Of a DNA stretch of 9,667 nucleotides, positions 1-5,785 are shown in pieces. The stretch's first letter is position 1. Each line of letters opens with the position of its first letter. Origin of the DNA: Bryobacterales bacterium (GTDB lineage: Bacteria > Acidobacteriota > Terriglobia > Bryobacterales > Bryobacteraceae); the NCBI GenBank assembly GCA_003142355.1, contig PLMF01000234.1:1-9667 (forward strand), written 5' to 3'. The position numbers were made by a program, and so were the translations under genes. The notes under the pieces are model-generated. The model was not told the DNA's origin. It ran no database searches and was given only the letters and a program-made list of their open reading frames with translations.

Positions 1-41
1 TACTTAACGTTGTAATATTAGCACCTGGTAGGTACCTCGGA

Positions 42-1931
42 ATGAGTGCCGACAGCCAGGGGTTAGAGATATATTCCCGGCTCTTCCTGGACTCGATTCG
101 CGAACTTGACGGATTTCTGAGCGCCCTCTTCGCCTCGATCTTTCGAGCTTGGCAGGGGACGTACACGATTGTCCCCTTTCCGTCTCGCGGTGACGAACCT
201 AGGCCAGGGATCTACGAGCAAGTCGCCATCCTCGCACCATTTTGTTCAGTCGTACGTGACGAGAAAGGCCTAGATCTCAAGAAAACCTGCTATTCCTGTG
301 ATGCCAAATGGGCTGAAAAGGCCGCCCAGCAAGCAGGTCCGCTCGTCTACTGGTGCGACTGGGGCCTCCGCGAAATTGCCGTCCCAATCATGATACACGG
401 CTTCTCAGTCGGAACGATCTTTTGCGGGCAAAAACGACTGACAACTCCAGACGACGCGGAGGGCGAGCAGCAGCTCAAACACTTTGCCGCCGAACAGGGG
501 CTGGTGTCATTGATCCCCGATCTAATTGAAGCGCGAGACCACTGCTCCGCAGCCTCACCTGAGGAACTGGGCCAAATGAGCCGCCTCTTGTGGAGCGCAT
601 CCCAGTTCATTAGTCAATACCTGTACCTTAAAACCGAGGAAGAACCGGCCGAACTGACCACGGAGAAGCGCACCAGCCGCGACGAGCTCTTTGAATCCTA
701 CGCGAAACTAAGCCGCGAATCTGACTCGCTGGACGAATTTTGGAAAGGCTTGGCCGTGACCCTTAAAGACCTGAGCCAAGTTCTGGATGCGACGGCGGCT
801 GCTGTGCTGTCCGAACAAGATTCCCAGGCCTCTAGAGTCGCTTCTTACGCACTTCAAGTCCCCCTGTCTGGCTACCCACTTAACACGCTCGCTACGGCCC
901 ACGCAACACCATTTGAGGGACCACTTACTATTTACCTAAGTTCCAATCCGGCCTCCCTTTTATGCCCGCTCTGTAGCCTAGCGGTGCGGAGCCACCCATC
1001 CGTCAATTCGGCAATGATCGAGAAGGCCCGCCTGAGTGACAACACCACACTGCATATATCCCTTTTCCTTAGCCGCCATGTCATCGCATGCTCTGCACTT
1101 ACACCGCACCTGCGTGAACAGATCCTTTCCCAGTTTGCCCTTGAAACGATAAACTGTTTCACAACCCTGGAACGCGTCGAGCAATTTAAGGAAACCATAG
1201 ATCAGCAGAACATGTTCCTGAAGGATATCTCGCATCAGATTAATCAACCATTACATGGGCTCGTCGCTGACTGTGATAACCTGCTCTCCGATGATTTTCC
1301 CATCGAAAAGAAAGCGCGCATCATAAAATACCTCCCATTTCGAGCTAAACACATCTCGATGTTGGCACGATGCGTTGAGTATGCGGGGAGCATGGAGTCC
1401 GTTCGGGCTCGGCCAGATCAGTACTCACTGACGCGTCTTCTTATTGATAATGCAATCAATCTTCAGGGTTATGCCGATGAGGTGGGGGCCCGGATCACCG
1501 TACTGTCTGACACCACGGATCGTGTGGGGCAGATTGAGATCGATAAGGACCAGTTTGTCATGGCAGTGACCAATGTTCTTTACAATGCTGTAAAATACTC
1601 CTTTCCGGACCACGAAGTATCGATCAAGTCCAGTATTGACTCGGTTAGGGAGCAGATCGTCATCTCGGTGACACACTTCGGTATCGAAATCCCCTCGGAC
1701 AAGTGGGAGCGGATTTTTCGGCGGGGTGAGCGCCTGGCTGTTGCCAAGCGTTACTGTCAGTCTGGTCTCGGCATTGGCTTGTTCGTATCTCGGGAACTTA
1801 TGCGCAAGCTGGGGGGCGATATCACCGTCACAGAATCAGTTGCCACAGGTGCGTTTCACCGCGGGTTTCCGGAGTGTCGTAATACCTTCGCTCTGACTTT
1901 GCCCAACGCACTCGTGGTAGGAAAAACATGA
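42..1931 (+). CDS. PocR-domain sensor histidine kinase (soluble)
   Basis: Cytoplasmic sensor kinase of 629 residues with no membrane segment. Residues about 10-195 match the PocR ligand-binding domain: cysteines C68, C83, C86 (CYSCD), C105 (YWCDWGL), then AVPI and C128 in a glycine-rich strand ending GQKRL. Residues about 225-375 look like a degenerate GAF-type domain. The kinase core follows: H-box SHQINQPL with phospho-acceptor H398, N-box NVLYNAVKY (N511, N515), and ATP-lid glycines GLGIGL at 575-580, then KLGGDITV. The usual Asp of the G1 box (DxGxG) is replaced by THFGIEI, so nucleotide binding may be atypical. It presumably phosphorylates the response regulator that starts within its stop codon. 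PocR domains are known to sense small metabolites or hydrocarbons; the ligand here is unknown. The ATG start has only a weak upstream GGTAGG. Family assignment is firm; function is inferred. Confidence 0.9.
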   Translation: MSADSQGLEIYSRLFLDSIRELDGFLSALFASIFRAWQGTYTIVPFPSRGDEPRPGIYEQVAILAPFCSVVRDEKGLDLKKTCYSCDAKWAEKAAQQAGPLVYWCDWGLREIAVPIMIHGFSVGTIFCGQKRLTTPDDAEGEQQLKHFAAEQGLVSLIPDLIEARDHCSAASPEELGQMSRLLWSASQFISQYLYLKTEEEPAELTTEKRTSRDELFESYAKLSRESDSLDEFWKGLAVTLKDLSQVLDATAAAVLSEQDSQASRVASYALQVPLSGYPLNTLATAHATPFEGPLTIYLSSNPASLLCPLCSLAVRSHPSVNSAMIEKARLSDNTTLHISLFLSRHVIACSALTPHLREQILSQFALETINCFTTLERVEQFKETIDQQNMFLKDISHQINQPLHGLVADCDNLLSDDFPIEKKARIIKYLPFRAKHISMLARCVEYAGSMESVRARPDQYSLTRLLIDNAINLQGYADEVGARITVLSDTTDRVGQIEIDKDQFVMAVTNVLYNAVKYSFPDHEVSIKSSIDSVREQIVISVTHFGIEIPSDKWERIFRRGERLAVAKRYCQSGLGIGLFVSRELMRKLGGDITVTESVATGAFHRGFPECRNTFALTLPNALVVGKT

Positions 1932-2350
1932 CGTCACTCTTAGATGGAATGCACATTGCCTTTGTGGATGACGAGCCGTATGCAATGCGGCCTACGATTG
2001 AGGCGCTAGAGGCACGCGGCGCTGTTGTTGAACTATTAATTGACGGTAGTCAGATTCTTGAATACATCAAAACACATAAGGGCAGTCTTCCGGATCTGGT
2101 GGTGCTAGATATAATGTTGACTGAAGGGCCAGATATCAAGACGGAGGATGAGGGCCGCTCGACTGGTGTAGAGGTCTACAGGCGCATTAGGCGCGAGCAC
2201 CGGCTGATCCCTATTGTGATCTCCACTGTCGTTAGCGATGGTTCGATTCTGGCCGCATTTGGCAATGACAGACGGACTGCGGTCGTAACGAAGCCGTATT
2301 ATTTTGATGACCTTTGCCGGGCGATAGAAAGAGTGACGCAGAAGAGATGA
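1928..2350 (+). CDS. Single-domain response regulator (receiver only)
   Basis: 140-residue stand-alone receiver. The acidic pocket is D14-D15-E16, the phospho-acceptor is D61 in LVVLDIML, the switch residue is S99/T100 in VISTVV, and the conserved Lys is K122 in TKPYY. A longer loop after D61 (residues 65-80, ending RSTGVEVYRRIR) is seen in a subgroup of receivers. No DNA-binding or enzymatic output domain follows, so it must act by protein contact or as a phosphate shuttle. Its ATG lies in a 4-base ATGA overlap with the kinase stop and its own stop overlaps the next gene's ATG, so translation of all three is likely coupled. The kinase is its probable phosphodonor. Class assignment is certain; target unknown. 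Confidence 0.93.
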   Translation: MTSLLDGMHIAFVDDEPYAMRPTIEALEARGAVVELLIDGSQILEYIKTHKGSLPDLVVLDIMLTEGPDIKTEDEGRSTGVEVYRRIRREHRLIPIVISTVVSDGSILAAFGNDRRTAVVTKPYYFDDLCRAIERVTQKR

Positions 2351-3141
2351 CAAGAAGCCTGTTGGCGACCTTTTGCCTTTTGGTGACTCCTTTTTGGGTG
2401 CGTGGCTCTGAAGCACCAGCGCCGCAAGGACAGGGTTCTGCGAGTAGGAAAGGTGCTTCGACGCAGTCCGCTCAAAGTGGTGGCAGCGATCCGGCGGAGA
2501 AGGTGCCCGTCCCCCAGGGTTGCCCAGGTGAAGCGGCGGTGCTGGATGCAGCGGCGCGGGCGATGGCGGTTGAGGCGGAGGAGGTGCATACTGTCCATAC
2601 GGTTGCTACGGTTCTGGCAATACTGCTAGGCTTGGCGGCGGCGTCAAGTCTCTATAACGGCTGGCAGTGGGGTCGTCGTGTGAGGAGATTGCAGAGTGAC
2701 ATCAGGGATCTCGGTGCTGCGAGAGGGGTGCTGGCTGGGGAATTGAGTTCGATAAAAGTGCAGAAGGAAGCGGCCGGTGACATGCTGCGTACGCTACAGG
2801 GACAGAGTTCTACTCTTCGGGCGATCACGGAGTGTTTGATTCGGAGCGGCAGGGCGAGGTTGGTCGCACTACAGAAGCTGTCGCAGATTCTTGATCCAGC
2901 TCTCGGTGAATTGAAGGCAGGCGTGGTGCGTAGTGATCTGGAGCCGCTCGAATCTCGGGTCGAGGCGGCCTATGCGTTGGGTCGGTATTCGGAGTGCCCT
3001 TCTGCGGCAGAGCTAGTGCCCACGTTTGTGAAGTGCCTTGAGGATGTGGCGCGCACTAAGGGAATTCCCGACAAGCTTTCTCGGCAGATCGCGCTGAGTC
3101 TAGAGAAGTTGAAAGTGGCAGCGGCTTCAGGGGCGCGCTGA
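2347..3141 (+). CDS. Membrane-anchored coiled-coil protein with HEAT-like tail, function unknown
   Basis: 264 residues; I do not recognise a named family. The N-terminus (MTRSLLATFCLLVTPFWVRG) looks like a signal peptide or first membrane helix, followed by a low-complexity Ser/Gly/Pro/Gln stretch at about 22-60. A membrane segment at about 84-104 (VHTVATVLAILLGLAAAS) is followed by WGRRVRR, which places the rest in the cytoplasm. Residues about 112-155 are probably coiled coil. Residues about 171-258 form amphipathic helices resembling HEAT repeats (LVALQKLSQILDPALGELK, then AAYALGRYSE). The ATG at 2347 was chosen because it forms ATGA with the regulator stop; a TTG at 2314 in the same frame would overlap the regulator by 12 codons. 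The tight linkage suggests it works with the kinase-regulator pair, perhaps as output or co-sensor. That is inference. Confidence 0.72.
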   Translation: MTRSLLATFCLLVTPFWVRGSEAPAPQGQGSASRKGASTQSAQSGGSDPAEKVPVPQGCPGEAAVLDAAARAMAVEAEEVHTVHTVATVLAILLGLAAASSLYNGWQWGRRVRRLQSDIRDLGAARGVLAGELSSIKVQKEAAGDMLRTLQGQSSTLRAITECLIRSGRARLVALQKLSQILDPALGELKAGVVRSDLEPLESRVEAAYALGRYSECPSAAELVPTFVKCLEDVARTKGIPDKLSRQIALSLEKLKVAAASGAR

Positions 3142-3309
3142 GGGACAATGCGGTGTGCGTGTTTTGGTAGTAACGTCCGGTTTGATTGTCCGCCCGCTGT
3201 CCGGTTAGTGGCAGTGGCGGTTAACTACGGTTCTGCTGGTCGTTTGGCAATCGAGAGGGTAGTCCGAAAGTCTTTGTCGGGGATTCAGAGGACTGGAGGT
3301 GTCCTGTGA
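3142..3309. other. Intergenic gap between the kinase module and the integrase remnant
   Basis: This stretch of 168 bases is T- and G-rich and carries no convincing ORF, tRNA or intrinsic terminator. It has the octamer GTCCGGTT twice (3175-3182 and 3199-3206). A weak inverted repeat pairs 3286-3293 (CAGAGGAC) with 3301-3308 (GTCCTGTG), one mismatch, around a 7-base loop. It lies just past the stop of the integrase remnant on the - strand, but no T-run follows in either direction, so I do not call it a terminator. Confidence 0.4.
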
Positions 3310-3501
3310 TTAATGGACCATCGGCGGTGGTTGGGGGGTAAACGTAGCTTGCGGGCGTTCGGCTTCGACCTTACGCTTTTCGTCGGCCTCGCGCTGGCGC
3401 GCAGCGATGTCGTCGAGGGCGCGCCGCTTGGCCTTCATCCGCAGGTGGGAGTAGCGCGAGAGCATGGAGGCGTGCCCGGCGATGCTCATGATGGCGGGGT
3501 C
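3310..3501 (-). pseudogene. C-terminal remnant of a tyrosine recombinase
   Basis: Only the last 63 codons of an integrase survive, from Asp at 3499-3501 to TAA at 3310-3312, read by hand on the - strand. The remnant begins DPAIMSIAGHASMLSRYSH and continues LRMKAKRRALDDIAARQRE. It therefore keeps the conserved GH (box III His) and the nucleophilic Tyr in RYSH, but lacks the core-binding domain and box I/II Arg and His. It is clearly homologous to the end of the integrase at 4122-5069, although the tails diverge, so the two are related copies and not a recent perfect duplication. Two residues present in the larger copy (between S and M of SRAML) are missing here. It starts exactly where the upstream DUF5615 gene ends. 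No start codon or promoter is apparent; it is not expected to make a working protein. Confidence 0.85.
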
Positions 3502-3874
3502 AATTCGCGCGGGTCGGCCCGCGCGCCGGAACCATCTGGATGCCTTCCACCGTCACGACGCTGACGTGCCCGCGCCACTCCCGTTCCGCGCCCAGGGCGC
3601 GCTGCACCACGGGCGTGACACTGTCTGGCGTCGCAGGATGCACGCGGAACAGGATCACGCCAGACCGCTCCAGTGGCTCGCGGCGCTGCAAAGCAATCTG
3701 CCAGAAGTCCTTGTCCAGTGTCAGGACCAGCCGGGACTCGGCTTCCGCGCGTTCCAGCAGGGCGGTATCTGCACAGCCCGGACAATCGGTTCGCACCCAG
3801 AGCACGTCGTGGCCGGCAGCCCTCATGACATCGACAGTAGGGAGCGGGAAGTTCTCGTCGGCGAGGATTAGCAT
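3500..3874 (-). CDS. DUF5615 PIN-like protein, putative toxin (VapC45-like)
   Basis: 124 residues, full length for the DUF5615/Mut7-C-related PIN-like family. Visible hallmarks: MLILADENFP with acidic D6-E7, AGHDVLWVR at 20-28, PGCAD (D36), E46, and LTLDKDFW with D54 and D56, then GVILFRV at 72-78. These acidic residues are where PIN-fold nucleases bind metal. In known pairs such proteins sit beside a DUF433 partner, as here, and are thought to act as RNase toxins; activity of this one is inferred. Its ATG directly abuts the TAG of the DUF433 gene (TAGATG), so the two are co-translated. All motif residues look intact. The last residues (GPTRAN) may be sequence acquired at the junction with the integrase remnant, since the family typically ends near MVPAR. 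Confidence 0.85.
   Translation of the reverse strand: MLILADENFPLPTVDVMRAAGHDVLWVRTDCPGCADTALLERAEAESRLVLTLDKDFWQIALQRREPLERSGVILFRVHPATPDSVTPVVQRALGAEREWRGHVSVVTVEGIQMVPARGPTRAN
3506..3525. other. Perfect 8-bp GC hairpin at the cassette/remnant boundary
   Basis: CGCGCGGG at 3506-3513 and CCCGCGCG at 3518-3525 are perfect inverted repeats around a 4-base loop. The hairpin lies in the last codons of the DUF5615 gene (encoding ARGPTRA), a few bases before its stop and the start of the integrase remnant. No T-tract follows on the - strand (AATTGACC), so it would be at best a Rho-independent-like stem without a tail, or an mRNA-protecting hairpin. It could also mark a recombination boundary. Confidence 0.5.
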
Positions 3875-4105
3875 CTATGCCGGTATGGGGTACGCCCGGT
3901 ACTCGTGCGCCAAGTAGCTGGCATACGAGAGGCAGGCGAGGATGTCTTCACGTGTGATGCCGGGATAGTTGCGGAGCAATTCTTCTTCGGGCTGGCCGAC
4001 CGCCAGCAGACTGAGAACGAACTCCACCGATAGGCGGGTACCCCGGATCACTGGCTTGCCCGCCAGGATGTGCGGATCGACGGTTATGCGCTCTGACCAC
4101 GCCAT
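3875..4105 (-). CDS. DUF433 protein, putative antitoxin (VapB45-like)
   Basis: 76 residues, normal for stand-alone DUF433 proteins. It shows the signature in order: ERITVDPHILAGKPVIRGTR at 5-24, SVEFVLSLLAVG at 26-37, then EELLRNYPGITREDILACL at 41-59. The family has a helix-turn-helix-like fold and is found as the antitoxin partner of DUF5615 PIN-like toxins; a role in neutralising the toxin and autorepressing the operon is known for relatives and inferred here. I chose ATG 4105, giving the canonical MAWSERI start, over a TTG at 4138 that would overlap the integrase. AAGGGG at 4118-4123 is a possible ribosome site, rather far (12 bases) from the ATG, and it overlaps the integrase stop. The gap to the integrase is 16 bases, so the pair may be read from an integrase transcript. 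Confidence 0.87.
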   Translation of the reverse strand: MAWSERITVDPHILAGKPVIRGTRLSVEFVLSLLAVGQPEEELLRNYPGITREDILACLSYASYLAHEYRAYPIPA

Positions 4106-4121
4106 GTCTAAATGATACCCC

Positions 4122-5069
4122 TTACTGGACCCCCACAACCAGGTTGTCCGGTGCCTTTACGGCCTGCTGGCGGCGTTCGGCATTTTGCCTGCGCTTTTCA
4201 TCGGCCGCGCGCTGGCGCGCCGCGATCTCGTCGAGGGCGCGCCTCTGCGCTTCCATCCGGACGTGGGAGTATCGCGAGAGCATGGCCCGCGAGACTTGGC
4301 GGGCAATGCTCATGATCATCTCGTCGCCCGCGCCCGACTCGGCTAGCTCGGTGACCAACGTGTGGCGGTTATCGTGCCAGCGCCCGGCGACCTTCGCTTG
4401 CTTGCGCACCTTCGTCCACGCCGTCCTTAACGTCGTCACCGGTCGGGTGGGATCGTTCGGCTGCCCCTTGCCGGCGGGGAAGACGTACCACTCCGGCTTG
4501 CACGCGCCGAACCGCCGGATGTACCAGGCGGCGTGCGCCTCGAGGGCGATCATGACCGTCTCGTTCAGCGGGATCACGCGCCCCGTGCCGGCGGCTGTTT
4601 TCGACTGGCCCACCGTGAGCGCCTTCTTGTGGACCAGATCGATCTGCCGCCACCGGAGTTCGCGCAGTTCCTTGTTGCGCAGTCCGCAGTTCAGGTCCAC
4701 CACAAGGGCGGGGTACATGTTCTTGCTGCGCAACTTCGCCGCTTCCGCCAGCATCCGAGCCTTCTCGTCGGCGGTGTAGGCGCGTCCCGGCGATGGCGGG
4801 GTCGCGAGCTTCATCGCCTTCTCACGGCGCAGCCTCGCGCGGATCAGATCTCCCTGGTCGCCGCAGAGCCGCAACAGCAAGAGTACCTCGTTGTTGATGG
4901 TTTTCGGGCCGGCCTTTTCCGCCAGCCGGCTTGTCTGATAACCTTTCACGACTGCCGGCGTGATCTCCACGACGAGCTTCTTGCCGAGGTGGTCCGTTAC
5001 GTGTCCCAGGGCGTAGACCGAGAACTCTTCGGTCCGGCTCGCCCCTTCGCGAGAATTCCGATAGAACAT
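4122..5069 (-). CDS. Tyrosine recombinase/integrase, 5'-truncated and probably inactive
   Basis: An open frame of 315 codons encoding most of a phage-type integrase. A partial core-binding domain spans about 13-88 (TEEFSVYALGHVTDHLGKKL, then GDQGDLIRARLRR). The catalytic domain has R131 (GLRNKEL), K157 (QSKTAAGTGRVIPL), H232 and R235 (RWHDNRHT) and Y267 (LSRYSH). The box III His is missing: the family motif SIAGHVS reads SIARQVS, with Q258 in its place. The first 12 residues are an out-of-frame reading of vapC, so the true integrase sequence starts near residue 12 and the N-terminal arm-binding part is gone. ATG 5069 has no ribosome site. A Glu/Arg/Gln-rich tail follows the Tyr. The protein is shorter than full-length members, which I recall at around 370-400 residues. 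Strand exchange is doubtful; it may be a decaying gene that still forms an ORF. Confidence 0.85.
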   Translation of the reverse strand: MFYRNSREGASRTEEFSVYALGHVTDHLGKKLVVEITPAVVKGYQTSRLAEKAGPKTINNEVLLLLRLCGDQGDLIRARLRREKAMKLATPPSPGRAYTADEKARMLAEAAKLRSKNMYPALVVDLNCGLRNKELRELRWRQIDLVHKKALTVGQSKTAAGTGRVIPLNETVMIALEAHAAWYIRRFGACKPEWYVFPAGKGQPNDPTRPVTTLRTAWTKVRKQAKVAGRWHDNRHTLVTELAESGAGDEMIMSIARQVSRAMLSRYSHVRMEAQRRALDEIAARQRAADEKRRQNAERRQQAVKAPDNLVVGVQ

Positions 5070-5094
5070 TGGTGTCGATCAGAAAGGCACTCAC
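5023..5094 (-). pseudogene. Truncated vapC-type PIN toxin (N-terminal stub)
   Basis: About 24 codons at the start of a FitB/VapC-type PIN-domain toxin: MSAFLIDTNVLSEFSRRGEP, then DRRV. They include the first catalytic Asp (D7) and the IDTNVLSE signature. The GTG start overlaps the antitoxin stop as GTGA (5091-5094), a standard toxin-antitoxin arrangement. After about 5023 PIN homology stops and the DNA is integrase sequence in another frame; the vapC frame runs on without homology to a stop at 4822. The remaining acidic active-site residues are absent, so no nuclease can be made. The exact breakpoint is within roughly 5020-5036. Confidence 0.82.
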
Positions 5095-5387
5095 AGGTCG
5101 AGCGGCCTTGGATAGTCTTTTTGCCTCTCCAGATTCAACTCCGAGGCGGCAAACGGCGGCTGACTAAGAATGTCAGCGAGGTTCTTGCGTGGTTTCCGCG
5201 AAACTGAAATCGGTTCTTCGGTTCGGGATCTTTCGCGTAGGGCAAGGACTCCCTGCACGATCAGTTCGTCAGCCGATCGAAAATGCCCACTCTCGATCTC
5301 TTCCTGAACGAGCCGTTCTGTTTCGGGCTTGAGTTGTACCGCCGCGCCTTCAAGATACGTGAATTCTTGACGGGTTGCAAACGTTAC
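5091..5387 (-). pseudogene. ParD/CopG-like antitoxin remnant without a usable start codon
   Basis: The clear core is residues coded from 5339 down to 5094. VQLKPETERLVQEEIESGHF followed by RSADELIVQGVLAL is a ribbon-helix-helix antitoxin N-terminus. The C-terminus, with RKNLADILSQPPFAASELNL and ending KDYPRPLDL, is the toxin-binding tail typical of partners of FitB-type VapC. It would have neutralised the adjacent PIN toxin and repressed the operon. No ATG, GTG or TTG lies in frame until GTG 5621, deep inside the CoA-binding gene. At 5384-5387 a GTAA overlaps the CoA-binding stop; an ancestral GTGA there would give the 4-base start/stop overlap seen elsewhere in this operon. GCG codons at 5340-5345, preceded by GAAGG, mark another possible lost start. 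With its toxin destroyed, decay is expected. Confidence 0.7.
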
Positions 5388-5785
5388 CGCGCCTGCCTCA
5401 GCCGCCGGTGGTCTTTCAGGATGCAGCGGTCCATCACCACTGCAAGGCCAGCCTCTTGGGCCCGGCGCGCGGCCTCTTCGTGGATTACGCCTTCCTGCAT
5501 CCAGATCGCCTTGGCGCCCTTGCGGATGGCGGCTTCGACAATCTCCGGCACGAACTCCGAGCGCCGGAAAATGTCCACGATGTCGATTGGCTCCGGAACC
5601 GATTCGATATCGGGGTAGCACTTTTCACCCAGCACCTCGGTCTCATGGGGGTTGACCGGGATGATGCGATACCCGGCCCGCTGCATGTATTCCGCCACGC
5701 CATAACTGGGACGGTAGCGCTTGGCGGAGAGACCCACCACGGCAATGGTCCGGCCAATCCGCAGGATTTCGGAAATCTGCTTCAT
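5384..5785 (-). CDS. CoA-binding domain protein (YccU/COG1832-like)
   Basis: 133-residue Rossmann-fold protein of the CoA_binding_2 family, matching the usual full length. Markers: AVVGLSAKRYRPSYGVAEYM at 15-34, YRIIPVNPHETEVLGEKCYP at 39-58, PIDIVDIFRRSEFVPEIV at 66-83, AIWMQEGVIHEEAARRAQ at 93-110 and VVMDRCILKDHRRL at 116-129. Relatives bind CoA or acyl-CoA in the cytoplasm; the physiological role is not established. The ATG overlaps the rluB stop as ATGA (5782-5785), so it is the last intact gene of the scpA-scpB-rluB operon and translationally coupled to rluB. Its stop lies against the antitoxin remnant, with no intergenic space for a terminator. Confidence 0.92.
   Translation of the reverse strand: MKQISEILRIGRTIAVVGLSAKRYRPSYGVAEYMQRAGYRIIPVNPHETEVLGEKCYPDIESVPEPIDIVDIFRRSEFVPEIVEAAIRKGAKAIWMQEGVIHEEAARRAQEAGLAVVMDRCILKDHRRLRQAR

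Noticed and set aside
2314..2346. Upstream TTG start for the membrane protein.
   Set aside because: It would overlap the regulator by 12 codons and put a charged stretch (MPGDRKSDAEE) ahead of the signal-like helix. ATG 2347 forms the same ATGA overlap as the previous gene pair.
3142..3309. Possible tRNA or attachment site next to the integrase remnant.
   Set aside because: No cloverleaf arms or T-loop GGTTCRA-type sequence could be laid out, and no sequence from this gap recurs near the other integrase end.
3464..3917. Overlapping + strand open frames of 125-135 codons opposite the DUF5615 gene.
   Set aside because: They are shadows of the DUF5615 frame, which has all the family motifs; the + frames are Arg/His/Ser-rich with no recognisable domain.
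4106..4138. Upstream TTG start for the DUF433 gene.
   Set aside because: It would overlap the integrase end and add 11 residues not typical of the family; ATG 4105 gives the canonical N-terminus.
4822..5022. Continuation of the vapC frame as a 90-residue protein.
   Set aside because: Beyond about 5023 the frame reads integrase DNA out of register, loses PIN homology and ends at a chance stop.
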